Shown piece after piece: positions 40,586-51,007 of a stretch of DNA of 64,000 nt. This stretch comes from Rhipicephalus microplus (lineage: Eukaryota; Arthropoda; Arachnida; Ixodida; Ixodidae). Location: the NCBI RefSeq assembly GCF_043290135.1, contig NC_134700.1:158816053-158880052 (forward strand), given 5' to 3'. Below the pieces are notes generated by a model. That model saw nothing but the letters and a program-made list of their open reading frames with translations. It was not told the origin of the DNA and did not search any database. The first letter of the stretch is position 1, and the number at the start of each line of letters is the position of its first letter. The position numbers and the translations under genes are program-made.

Positions 40586-40990
40586 CAGTTAAACCTACTT
40601 ATAACGAACATTCATGTAACGAATTCCTCGATATAACCAACTCTTTTTTATTCCCCGCCGTCGCTCCAATGCAGCACATGTATTTGCGACCTCTATGTAA
40701 CAAAGTAACAGTGGGAGACAACCTTGGTATAATGAATTTTTTCCACAGACAATCAAAGAATTTCGCTCCGCATTTTGGCATTTTAGTACGAGCATGCATT
40801 TTCCGCGACTGCCCCGCCGCCGACGAAGCGCGCGAAGCTTCCAAGGGTGCATGGTCCAATCATGCTATCATAAGAGGCTTAATTGAGGAAGCCGAGGCCC
40901 TTAAAATGCTTTCCACTGTGATTAGGGTCATGTCTTATAAATCGGGCAAACATCTCGTGCCACTCATATTGACGGAGCATGCAACGCATT
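40586..40990. repeat. Fragment of a pogo/Tigger-type TIR element
   Basis: Starts CAGTTAAACCTACTTATAAC after TA, followed by GAATTCCTCGATATAACC, the style of Tigger termini. The opposite end is not found within a few kb, so this is a one-ended fragment. A partial - strand frame (40859-40599) has no recognised domain. Confidence 0.55.
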
Positions 40991-41084
40991 AAATGATATC
41001 TTGTAGCTGTCGCTTAGATGGTTTGGGGCTAAGCTCACTGTCCGGGTTCTGCGTGGTGTTGCCTCCAAGCTGTGGTGTAAACCC

Positions 41085-41280
41085 AGGGGGTGGCACAGCA
41101 GGCCCATGCCCCCCCCCCCCCCCCCCTTGAAATTTTTTTCGCCAAAGGATGTGAAAAATTACCATTTCAAGTCCCAAAATCGAGGAGATGCCCCCGCCAC
41201 CCCCACCCCCCTCCATAAAAGAATTTCTGCCTAAGCCTCTCTCTGCAAGCAGCGAAGTATTATTGAAAAAGTTTTGCAAC
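41085..41280. repeat. Repeat remnant with an 18-nt poly-C tract
   Basis: CCCAGGGGGTGGCACAGCAG, poly-C at 41109-41126, TTGAAATTTTTTTCGCC, then further C-rich blocks. Resembles 8160-8235 and, reversed, 20396-20430. Confidence 0.45.
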
Positions 41281-41474
41281 CTACTTTGTTATTTTTGTCA
41301 ATAAGTTTTACTTGTCTTGTTGGTGCAATTTTGCTCATTGAAGTGGAAAACAAGTGCCTCCTCATGTTTTTATCTTTTGTTCTTAAATATTAAGCATTTT
41401 TGGGTGTTGTAGTTCAAGTACCCAACTTCTATCTGGGCTGCTGTTTTCTCACGAGACGTTGAGTGTATTTGCTT

Positions 41475-41516
41475 GCCTTTGCCCTGCAGTGGGCGTAGTC
41501 AGGCTGATGATGATGA
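41475..41516 (+). repeat. 3' end of an RTE element (solo tail)
   Basis: GCCTTTGCCCTGCAGTGGGC, then GTAGTCAGGCTGATGATGATG, is the opposite-strand equivalent of the RTE 3' end at 2367-2410. Only the last 40 bp are present. Confidence 0.75.
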
Positions 41517-42250
41517 ATGTTCTGTGTGCCCTTATGTTTCACATGTTGTATCACTTTAGTACACATCTCTGTATTGGCACTGGCTCCACAAATACCTGTA
41601 TGCTCATTTTTTTATCATTTCACAGCTGATGTGAGTTCTGTCCCAGAAGCAAGGGGACATTAGCCGTAGACGTTATCCACGGCAATTTGTCACGGTGTTT
41701 TACTACCTGGGCTTCCTCTTGGTGGAACGACGATTGTACAGATTTTTTTCCTCACTGTCACACCATGACTTTCTTTTGCACATACTAGTGCCATGATTCA
41801 GTGTCTGTCACGAGCATTGGTGGGAACGTGGTTGCTGTACAAAGGTCATTGTAAATAAAGTTTCATCTCAGAGCTGCTGCAATTTATTTGTTTGAATTCT
41901 AGAAACCCACAACATTGCATGTTCAGTACTGGGCTATTGCAGCCGCATCAGATAGGGTGTGAAATGCATTAATATACATGTACTTAGAATACATGTGGAC
42001 ATAATAAAAACCCAGGGCGTCAGAATTTATGCATATGCCTCCACTCAGCATAGCCCACGTGTTACTTCGGAATGTCAAACGCCAAAATACCAAAAGAAAG
42101 GCGCCTTGGATATCGTGCAAGGGGCTTGTTGACAATGAAGCGATGGAAGAAGGAGGGTGATTAAAGAGCCCTAACACAAAGTTTCGAAGCCGAGGTAATG
42201 AATGAGATAGATTCATGTTCTACGAATTACGAAGGGAAAACGTAGCTTAA

Positions 42251-45200
42251 GGGGGGACGCGGGGATCAAATCGCGAAATTCTCGCAAAAAAACGAATTTT
42301 GGATAAGGGCAGATTTGGATTCTGCATCACCATTTCTATCATATCTAAAAATATTTCCGCTGAAAACGATCTCAAAGTAAGCTTAAAAAATGTTTTTCTG
42401 ACCGCGGATCGCAAAAAGCTGGCTGAAATCTGCGCGAAAATGGCCCATTTCCGAGCGCGATACTTCCGCGCCTTCGCCGCCGCTCGCGGAAAGCTTGGTG
42501 TCACTGGAAAGCTTGCTTCACCGCCGTACTTCTCCCGGTGAAACCACGACTCTACGAGCTAAGATAAAAGCACAAACAGAAAAAATGCGAAGGCATCTGC
42601 GACGCCTTAGACGCGCACCCATTGGTCGCTCCTGTCACGTGGTACTGAGCGCGCTCTGTGAGTGGCTGCTGGGACGCGCTTGCTTGCGCTGGTCGTCTGC
42701 TCCGCGCACGCACGTCTGCTACGCACACGCTGGCGCACTATAGTTTGCGAATCCCCTGCCGATACGGTCGCCGATACGCCAACTCTTCTCTAGCGCGAGG
42801 CTTAGCGCCCGCAATGGATCGTCGCGTGGACCGGAAGCGCAGGACGAAGTACGCTTACGGGAAGCGTAAACGCAAGCCTCCTGTTGGGAAAACGAAGCAG
42901 TCAGCAGCGATTGAATCAGACGAACCGAGTACCGCGTCGCCACCAAGCTACGTGTCGTCGGAAGCCGACACCTGCTCGCTGCCGATGCTCGGCAGTGAGG
43001 CCTATGACGCGGGGCCGTCAACTAGCCGCGACGTTGCGGTGCGGCCCGAACGCGAAAGAAGTTTCGTTTTCGCTGCGGCGGGTGACGATGCGGTGCCGGC
43101 TGTTCAAAGTGACGGTGAATCGACGCCTGGCAGTGACACTGAAGACCCGGGGCCATCAACTAGCCGCGGCATCACGGTGCGGTGTGAACGCGAGAAAAGT
43201 TTCGTTTTCGCGGCGGCGGACGACGACGTGGTGCCAGCTGTCCAGGATGTCGGCGATCGTTTGCCTCAGCGGAAGCGCACCGTTCAAATACACCTGGAAC
43301 CTCGTTTCGTGTCCTCGGAAGGCGCCGAGAAGCAAGCCAGCAGTGTCCGCGATGCACTTCGCGAGGTGTCGGCAACGGAGCGGAAGTTCGGGTTCGCGCA
43401 GCAAACGGAGCAAACATCGGCAACAAAAGAGGATGAGTTCACCCTAATTCAGGTTTCTGCCATGAATTCCCTAATAGGACCTGCACTCTGCCCAAAATGT
43501 TGTAAGAAGACTTTGTCAGTGCAGCATGGGACAAAATTGGGCCTGGCAATAAAACTGGTACTTTTGTGTGCTTCCTGTGGCCCTATTCATTCACCTTGGT
43601 CATCCAGTAGAAAATCCGAAGGAAGGGCTTTTGAAGTCAACCTAGGAGCCATGCAAGCAATCAAGTCCATTGGAAAAGGGCCCACTGCCCTGAATGACTT
43701 CTGGGCTACAATGAATGTCTCTCATCGGGGCATTCATCAAAAAACCTATCAGGAACACCTAAAAAAAACATTCAAACCAGGAGCAGAGGAAGCTGCACAA
43801 AACATCTTTGCAGATGCTGTGCTTGCGGTAAAAGACGTGTACAGTAAGATGCAGCCATCAAGCCCAAACATCACAGTTGTGTATGACGGCACGTGGCTTA
43901 CAAGAGGCCACAGCTCACACATTGGGGTAGGATGTATTATTGAGTTTTACACGGGGCTTGTGCTGGATTGCACAGTCCTTTCCAACTTCTGTCTTGGGTG
44001 TTGTCAACAACCAGCAGAGAGCGACCCCAACTTCGTCACTTGGGCTGAGAAACATCAATGTCAGAAGAATACTGATGTTGGCTCCGGACAGATGGAAGTG
44101 GAGGCTGCTCTGACACTTTTCAGGCGCTCTGTCAGGAGGTATGGCCTCCGCTGCACCAACATTATATGTGATGGTGACAGCCGAACCTATCTTGCTCTGT
44201 GCAAAGATGAGGTGTACGGCTTCATACCACTGACCAAAGAAGACTGCGTGAACCATGTGCAGAAGAGAATGGGCACCGCTCTCCGCACACTGGTGACAAG
44301 AGCTAAGAAAGGGGAGCCATTGGGTGGGAGAGGTGGACTGACGCAGGAGTTGATTAAAAAACTGACCAGCTACTACGGGTTAGCCTTGCGAAAACACACA
44401 AGTGTCCCTGACATGCAAAGGGCCGTGATGGCCACTTTTTATCACGTCACGTCCACCGACGACGAGCCTCACCATGAGCTCTGCCCACCTGGCCCTGATA
44501 GCTGGTGCAAACATCGTTCAGCACAGGCCAAAATGGAGCCAGCACCACCTCACAGATATAACCTGTCGAAACGTGTAGCGGAGGCTCTGCTGCCTGTATA
44601 CCAACGTCTCTCTGACCCGCAACTGTTGGAGCGATGCAAAGGCAACAAAACTCAGAATGCGGCGGAAAGCTTGCATTCAGTTATTTGGTCACTGACTTCA
44701 AAGGACCAACACGCTTCATTGTTCGCAGTGGAGACAACAGTACATGAAGCAGTTGCACGCTACAATTTTGGGAATTTGCGAGCCTACACTGAAATGTGCA
44801 AGTCCGTGGGCATCAAACCTGCTAGCCTCGCCCTTCAAAGAGCTGAAGAAAAAGACCAGCAAAGAAAACGAAAAGCACGCAGTGCAGAAAAAATGAAAGA
44901 GAAAGGACGTAAGAAGACCCTCGCAAGCAAAGACACAAAGTATTACAGTCCCGGGGCATTTTGATGGACCTTTACTGACTGTTCAACTTTAACGCCAGTT
45001 TTCTCAGAAACGTGTTTTGACCCGACTGTCCAGCTTGCCACGATGCTTGCATGACTATGGCTTGACGGATTTTCATGTGGTTTTTTGCATTGTGTTCCTC
45101 AGTGAATTTTCTATGTCGTGACGTTTTCATATTTGTTAATTACTACCTCAGTATTTTTACTCCTAAGCTAATTTCACATTATGATAACGACCACATTTAC

Positions 45201-45517
45201 AAGCATGTATACAATGTTCTCTGTAAAATAAAAACAGAGTCATAAAAATATTTGCAGAATGTCACGACATCAACCATCCCAATGGCTAAAATATAAGAGC
45301 AACTATAGGCTTCTACCATGTTTTTTTGTCACACCAGGCTTTGGGCAAGTTTGGTAGTACACTGATGGATAAAAAAATTTATAATGCCAGAACTACTGGA
45401 GATAGCTGAATGAAACTTTGTCATTTATCATTTAGCGCAGTTTCCAGTAAGCATGCCAAATTTCATTGCTCTACGACAAAAACTAAAGAATTTCACTTTC
45501 GATCCCCACCTCCCCCC
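42251..45517 (+). mobile_element. Kolobok-like (TTAA-target) DNA transposon K2, intact
   Basis: TTAA at 42247-42250 and 45518-45521 bracket matching ends: GGGGGGACGCGGGGATCAAA on the left and, on the other strand, GGGGGGAGGTGGGGATCGAA on the right; similarity continues into AAATTCT. The element is 3267 bp with a single long gene (42814-44964) and AT-rich 3' sequence. Same architecture as K1 but strongly diverged in sequence and with different terminal repeats, so it is a separate family of the same superfamily. Confidence 0.85.
42814..44964 (+). CDS. Kolobok-like / Mutator-like-domain transposase, intact (K2)
   Basis: 716 residues in one frame from ATG 42814 (MDRRVDRKRRTKYAYGKRKR), chosen because the basic start parallels the K1 protein, although the frame stays open to 42658. 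Residues 67-150 contain two tandem units of 46 residues, each GPSTSR...V-R-ER-(R/K)SFVFAAA-DD-VPAVQ. A zinc-ribbon-like pattern follows (CPKC 226-229, CASC 252-255). Catalytic motifs: VVYDGTWLTRGHSSH (Asp 358), ICDGDSRTYLAL (Asp 453), CVNHVQKRMGTALRTL, CPPGPDSWCKH and [14 protein letters not shown] (Glu 618), in the same order and spacing as in K1. Basic tail (QQRKRKARSAEKMKEKGRKK). No stop or frameshift, so it may be active or recently active. Predicted nuclear cut-and-paste transposase; superfamily assignment rests on the TTAA target and end structure. Confidence 0.8.
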   Translation: MDRRVDRKRRTKYAYGKRKRKPPVGKTKQSAAIESDEPSTASPPSYVSSEADTCSLPMLGSEAYDAGPSTSRDVAVRPERERSFVFAAAGDDAVPAVQSDGESTPGSDTEDPGPSTSRGITVRCEREKSFVFAAADDDVVPAVQDVGDRLPQRKRTVQIHLEPRFVSSEGAEKQASSVRDALREVSATERKFGFAQQTEQTSATKEDEFTLIQVSAMNSLIGPALCPKCCKKTLSVQHGTKLGLAIKLVLLCASCGPIHSPWSSSRKSEGRAFEVNLGAMQAIKSIGKGPTALNDFWATMNVSHRGIHQKTYQEHLKKTFKPGAEEAAQNIFADAVLAVKDVYSKMQPSSPNITVVYDGTWLTRGHSSHIGVGCIIEFYTGLVLDCTVLSNFCLGCCQQPAESDPNFVTWAEKHQCQKNTDVGSGQMEVEAALTLFRRSVRRYGLRCTNIICDGDSRTYLALCKDEVYGFIPLTKEDCVNHVQKRMGTALRTLVTRAKKGEPLGGRGGLTQELIKKLTSYYGLALRKHTSVPDMQRAVMATFYHVTSTDDEPHHELCPPGPDSWCKHRSAQAKMEPAPPHRYNLSKRVAEALLPVYQRLSDPQLLERCKGNKTQNAAESLHSVIWSLTSKDQHASLFAVETTVHEAVARYNFGNLRAYTEMCKSVGIKPASLALQRAEEKDQQRKRKARSAEKMKEKGRKKTLASKDTKYYSPGAF

Positions 45518-45521
45518 TTAA

Positions 45522-45842
45522 GGCATACTTAAAATCAATTTTAAAGTGCACGTCGCGCAACTGAGCGAGATCCGCAGCCACTCGCGACACTGACATCAAC
45601 GTGGCGTCTTTGTAAGCAAACCTGCGCCACGAGTTTGTGTTGGCTTACCAGTGTGGCAGCCACGTTGCGGCATTGCGTGGTCGGCAGTATTCACCTATGC
45701 ACCGGAGCTGCTCCTGCCTGGCTAAGTGCTCTTTGAAACCGAAACTGCGATTGGGCACTCCAAAAACATCTCCAAATAAATAACCGTCGCGCACTTGCAC
45801 AAACAAGGTTTCGAGCCACCATAAGGGGGTCATGAGCTGCGT
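45522..45842. other. No gene recognised
   Basis: Non-coding sequence right of K2. Confidence 0.35.
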
Positions 45843-46026
45843 ATTGTTGAAAAACAGGTCACTGGCCAATGTCAAACAACACAAATGACGTTTTGGGATG
45901 TGTACGGATTCCCTGTTCAGATTGGAATGGCGGCTGAACAACAGGTTCTTATGTAGCGCTGCGCACATGAAGCCATGTCCGGGAGTGTTTTGCTTGACAT
46001 TGGTCAGTGACCTGTTTTTCAACAAT
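45843..46026. repeat. Inverted repeat with ~41-bp arms
   Basis: ATTGTTGAAAAACAGGTCAC at 45843 and its inverted copy GTGACCTGTTTTTCAACAAT ending at 46026. The arms continue inward through CCAATGTCAA(A/G)CAA with about two mismatches; the loop is ~100 bp. A small fold-back element or the ends of a short MITE. Confidence 0.65.
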
Positions 46027-46549
46027 GCCTTTACCTGACCAGATGATGTTTCGTTGAATTCTAAACTAAGCTACCTATTGCAACAAAAAAAAAAAGCAAT
46101 GGGTAAAATTTTTGCATCAGTTTTTCTGCAGTACGTGCAAATAGATGGCACAAACAACCACACCCAATCAAAAGGAAGGGTGCCGTCATTGTTGTTACAG
46201 CGTGGTATCGATAGTTTGGGTTATAGAAATGATTCAAGATGAAGTCACCAACTTGAATGTCTTTCAGTAGCTAGCATGTGCGCGCTACCCCAGTCACTAT
46301 ATAGAGTTGCTATTTCCACTTATAAACAGTGAATTTTGGAGTCTGCTTTTGCCAATTAGCTTGTTAAATTTTCTAGTCGCTTGTGTTTTTTGGTGTTATT
46401 TGCATTTTTCCACCATAGTTATTTTAGTGATCATCATGTTTCCCCATAGTGATGACATTGAGTATTGATGACATTGAGTAGTTGAGCGTTAAGTAAACGT
46501 GTCAACAGGTGAAGTTAATCATGCACTGGTAAGTGTGCATTCTACAGAA

Positions 46550-46633
46550 TGAAAACTGCTCCAATTGATTGAATTGTGGGGTTTAACGTCCCAAAACCAC
46601 CATATGATTATGAGAGACGCTGAAAACTGCTCC
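46550..46633 (-). repeat. 5'-truncated Ruka-like SINE with 13-bp target duplication
   Basis: SINE sequence 46563-46620 (3' end only: GGGGTTTAACGTCCCAAAAC on the + strand) is flanked by TGAAAACTGCTCC at 46550-46562 and 46621-46633. The exact duplication shows target-primed insertion. Confidence 0.8.
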
Positions 46634-46660
46634 GAAGACAAAAATTTTTGTTCATTGTAC

Positions 46661-46740
46661 AGGAAAACTATGAACAAAAGCACACATTTTTGAAAACTGC
46701 TCCGAAGACAAAAATCTGTGCTTTTGTTCATAGTTTTCCT
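46661..46740. repeat. Perfect 24-bp inverted repeat
   Basis: AGGAAAACTATGAACAAAAG plus CACA at 46661-46684 is matched exactly, inverted, at 46717-46740. Between them lies a third copy of TGAAAACTGCTCCGAAGACA (46691 onward; first full copy 46621), so a short segment was duplicated and partly inverted here. Confidence 0.8.
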
Positions 46741-46827
46741 CTACAATATAATTGATTTTTTTCAACTTCCCTTTTTATTCAGGTGACATTATTATGATAA
46801 AAAATATTTTCAACAATGAGAAAACTC

Positions 46828-47066
46828 ATTTGATATCAATATGTGGGGTTTAACGTCCCAAAATCACCATATGATCATGAGAGACGCCGTAATGGAGGAC
46901 TCCAGAAATTTCGACCACCTGGGGTTCTTTAACATGCACCCAAATATGAGCACACGGACGTACAGCATTCTCACTATCGAAAATGCAGCCGCCGCAGCCA
47001 GGATTCGATCCTGCGACCTGCGGGTCAGCAGCAGAGTACCTTAGCCACCTGACCACGGCGGCGGGG
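46828..47066 (-). repeat. Ruka-like tRNA-derived SINE, full length with 13-bp target duplication
   Basis: Flanked by AATGAGAAAACTC at 46815-46827 and 47067-47079. On the - strand: tRNA-like head with GTGGCTAAGG-type A box region and B box GGATCGAATCC, then the body with GAACCCCAGGTGGTCGAAAT and the 3' end GACGTTAAACCCCACAT. Head, body and tail agree with what I recall of the tick Ruka family. Confidence 0.85.
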
Positions 47067-47079
47067 AATGAGAAAACTC

Positions 47080-50000
47080 GGACTTCTGTTTCATTTGGAC
47101 TTCGCGACAGTTTTGCCACTTTTTTAAAGGCTTTTCTGTGGTAACTTGCTTGCCAGCATCTGGCAACTTTGAATGTTCCCTTGTAATAGAATGTTTGGCA
47201 ACAGTACTAAAGATGCCTTCTCTTTTTTCACATGATAACAGTATTTTTTCAGGCACCTTTTAAAATATTATTTCTTTTAACTTTACCTAATAGCATACTC
47301 GACATGAGTTTTTGTGAAACCATTGATTTCATTTCAAAGCCATACCGAGCAATTTTTTTCAGGGTATTCATGTGTAAAGCAGCTAACTTTGGTTGATGTG
47401 AGGGCGTACAAATATTTCAGAATCACCCGAAAAGTTAAAGCATGAAAAAATTTTGGGGGTTGTTAGAATTGCCTCAACTCCCTTCCTAGCTACTCTGTTT
47501 CATTTTACTTCTCATTTCATTTCTTTTTCACATGGTGTACGCTTATATCAGCCTAACAGTATCTGCAATAAGGTTCGGAAGAGCGTTGGTATGGCTACAA
47601 CAAATGAGGCAATACCGTCTAAAAGGTGCACCACCTATTGTGGCTGCATGTGCATCATGAATTCTATTGTGTACTGTATTACTGTACAATAATACCAGAG
47701 AAAATGCTTCCAATGGAAATGTACAAATCGGCACTTGGTTGACAAAGCTTATCGACACCACATTCCACGGTTAACACTTCTTTTGTGCATTTTGGTCATA
47801 ATGCTCCCTCAAGATGCAGATCTTTCGGTGAAACAGTGTGCTCACTCATGCTTGTTAGAATGAAAGAAATTTGTCCTGTGAAAAAGCGCAAGTTGCCAAC
47901 ATACAACAAAATTTCTGTGACGCGATGTGCCTGCTTGTCATTCTTCGTGATGAACTAGGTGGCGGCACGATAGTTAACTCTCGTGAAAGGTACAACTTCA
48001 CAAGTGTTATCGCAGACAGGTGGCAATTTACCAATTTATTTCAGTTAGCACTTTGGTAGAAGCACAATACAATGCCGTCAATAGCAGCCTGAAATGTGTA
48101 TCGCAAAGGAATTTTCACCTGTCTACACTGAATAATGTGTCAACTGGCCCAGTCTCTAAGAATTAGCTTTGAGCTTAACCATTCAGTTACCAAACACAAT
48201 TACAGCATTTTCTAATCCATCAGGCAATGTGAAAGCCAACTGCCTGTCTTGCATGCTTCCCAGCCTCACTCACCATTGAACAACTTTGCAAAAAGCATTT
48301 TGACCATACATATCAATGCTCATCTAAAAAGAATAAGAAAGAAAGAAAGGATCACAGGTTCACAAGACTGTTACAGAACAGCAGCAATGTAAATGCAAAT
48401 ATTACTTCATCAAAACATGAACAACAAGAACAAAAGAAATGCTTTAACAGTTGGCTAGTCCACAAATATAAATTGCTTAATTCACAGCTTAATTTCCAAT
48501 CCTATGGTTACACAACACAATGCAGGAGTGGGAAATGCCCGACAGACTAACTGTCCACTGCAAAATAAAAGCATAAATGACAAAAATAACAGAAAAATAA
48601 TCATCAGAACACCAGTTCTTCAACAGCTAGATACAAAGACTACACTTGTACATCCAGATACCAGGTGTCAAACGGCTCAAAGGGCCATAACGGTGTCATA
48701 ACGGTTATCTTGGCTGAAGTTGCCAGGATAATGCCAAAATAAGTTAATGTAAAAACAAAATGCATAAAATTGTAAAACGCAAGTTTTCTTTGAACAACAC
48801 TTGATGCTGGCTAGTCGCCTATTTGTCATTAGTTTCATGAAGTGCATTCCTATGGCTTGGTACGGAAGTTCATTCCAAATACAAGCAAAAATGCAGGAAC
48901 ACTGCACACAGTTAAAATGACACAACATGGCAGGCTCAATGTGAGCAAGCGTGGATGTACTCGTGAGATGGTGTTAAAAACACAGTATGAGTAAAATGTG
49001 ACCCGAGCACCCAACTTTCAAAAATGGTGCAACACGCGTCTAGTGCAAGGATAATACAAGTCGTATGTGCTAAAGCTACTAAAGCTCCCATATAAGTAAA
49101 AATATAAAATGCATACTTTTTGCCCTCAATGAATATAAAGCATGTAATGACCCGTACATTTAACTCTCAATGCTTCACATACTTCAAATAAAAACAGCAC
49201 AAAAAGACAACTATCACTAACGGTTGAATGCAAAAACCATCTGCCACAAAGTATCACTTTGGCTAAATTTGTGAGTTTTTTACACAAGAATACTAGTATA
49301 AATCACAGAAGTGATGCTTGGCAAGGCCACTGGTGTAATGATATTCCCATTACCAACATTTTTAGCCAGATGACTCATGTACTCAGTAGTAGTAATGGAG
49401 GCATTCTGTGTGGTATCAGTCTAGACATGTCTAGACATTCTACTGATCAAAGAAATTCCTTTGAACGAGCAGTCAACACACCACACAGCAGACGACATCA
49501 TTCACGAGTGTCTCGATCTGAAAGACTCCATTTTTAGTTGCTCCTTAAACAATTCCAGGATTGCCGCTACTTATTCAGGGTTTTCGTGTGCCTACCAAAA
49601 GACACAGCGAACTTTCCCACCTTTTCAAGAGTTCTAATTTTCTCGTGGACTTTTCGGTATATGTATATGCTACTCTGAATAAGACAGCACAGCAACTTTA
49701 AAGCAGTTGGCCTCTGATGCCTTATCGGTATTTAAGTTCAAAACTTTCAGGGTCATGCCATTGACTACTAGCCTGCCTTTCCTCAACAAGCCGATCGGTG
49801 TGCTATCTCCAAAAGTGATATCGACAAAGCTGATTGTCTCGGAATACAGTTACAGGCTTTGAACGGATAAGCACAGCAGAAAAAAAAAACTGCTCCATAA
49901 TGTTCCATAGAATTATGAGAATGAAAGCGACAGAATTCGAAAGTGGAAAAAAATACAGCTACACACCACAGTCGTGATTGCCTACACTGCACTGAGTTCA

Positions 50001-50811
50001 AGGAATGGATGCACAACGAGGTAAGTGCCACGAATGGTGAGTGCTTTCCTCCACTGCTCGAAGCACTGCTAGCCCTGGCTCTTTGTTTCTTTAGCGGCGA
50101 AGCTACTTAGGGTCGAGTCATGTCCGCCGTCCACCATGACGATGAACATGAAAAACAAGCGCATTCATAGTACCCACTATACACCATAACAATGACCATA
50201 AAGCTCATGACAATGAAAAAAAATTAATTCCAGATCACACATTCTTTTTCTGCAATCATGGCGCAGCACATGTAAGGTACCCACTATACATCATGACGCT
50301 GACAAACAAGCGTGTTCCAGCCCACGCATTCTCTTTCTGCCACGGAGAAAAACAATCATGAAAGTGCTCTCACCTACAAAAGGCCCTCGCGGAATCGACC
50401 CTTATGACGGTCAATTAAACAACATTGTGATACTGAACACACGTGTTGTCACTCATTTGCATATTCATGTGGGCAATGTGCAGGGGATTCACGGTCACCG
50501 GAATAATACACCGGAGCTTTGCCCACTCATCACCGTTCACTTCGTATTGATGCTGCAATTTTTTTCTTTGCACCCGAAATGAGTAGGCACTAAATTGGTA
50601 CAGGTGAACAGCTTCTAACCTCCTCACAAAACATTTTGAACGTTGAGAAACTGTCCAAATAAGACAAAAATTTGTTCCAAGTAAGATAGTTACGTGTAGA
50701 CTCATCCATGCGAAAACACAAAAGTTGAATTAGCAGCAAAAATGCATACTATATACACAAACACCTCAGTGGTTATGGCAAGTGAAGCGCTCACATAAAA
50801 ACACTTCTTTT
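47080..50811. other. No gene recognised; may include 3' UTR of the exon at 50931-50812
   Basis: AT-rich, with many short open frames judged to be chance. A loose direct repeat around TACCCACTATACA(C/T)CAT occurs at about 50180 and 50280. No tRNA-like or coding signal seen. Confidence 0.35.
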
Positions 50812-50931
50812 TTAAGTGTACTGAAATCTGTCAACTGAAAACTTCGCACCATATACAGAATGAGGCTTTAGAGATACATTGTCTACGTTCACATCACTGC
50901 CTACATTCAGGTTGTTCGCATCGAGCTCTCC
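50812..50931 (-). CDS. Possible terminal exon of an unknown - strand gene
   Basis: A strong acceptor (TTTTTGTACTGTGTTTCAG) is followed by 39 codons in phase 0 and TAA at 50814-50812. The peptide starts GELDANNLNVGSDVNVDNVS and ends FSVDRFQYT. I do not recognise it. No partner exon with matching phase was identified between here and 54711, so it could be a chance open stretch. Confidence 0.25.
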   Translation of the reverse strand, partial: GELDANNLNVGSDVNVDNVSLKPHSVYGAKFSVDRFQYT

Positions 50932-51007
50932 CTGAAACACAGTACAAAAATAAGACATGCTTGCACATAACCTTAACACACATTCATTCAACAAGTGCTA
51001 TCCTCAA

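Larger units (their letters stand above)
39419..41859 (+). other. Possible NELF-C/D 3' UTR, with AATAAA at 41854-41859
   Basis: The first AATAAA I find downstream of the stop on the + strand is at 41854-41859, with a GT/T-rich sequence behind it (ATTTATTTGTTTGAATT). That would give a 2.4-kb 3' UTR containing TE fragments (40586 onward, 41085-41280, 41475-41516). An earlier non-canonical signal is equally possible, so the transcript end is uncertain. Confidence 0.35.

Noticed and set aside
42658..42813. Upstream extension of the K2 transposase by 52 residues
   Set aside because: The basic start at 42814 parallels the start of the K1 protein, while the extension has no counterpart there.
49385..49440. 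Short palindrome around CTAGACATGTCTAGACAT as an operator-like site
   Set aside because: Eukaryotic non-coding DNA, single small palindrome, no context.
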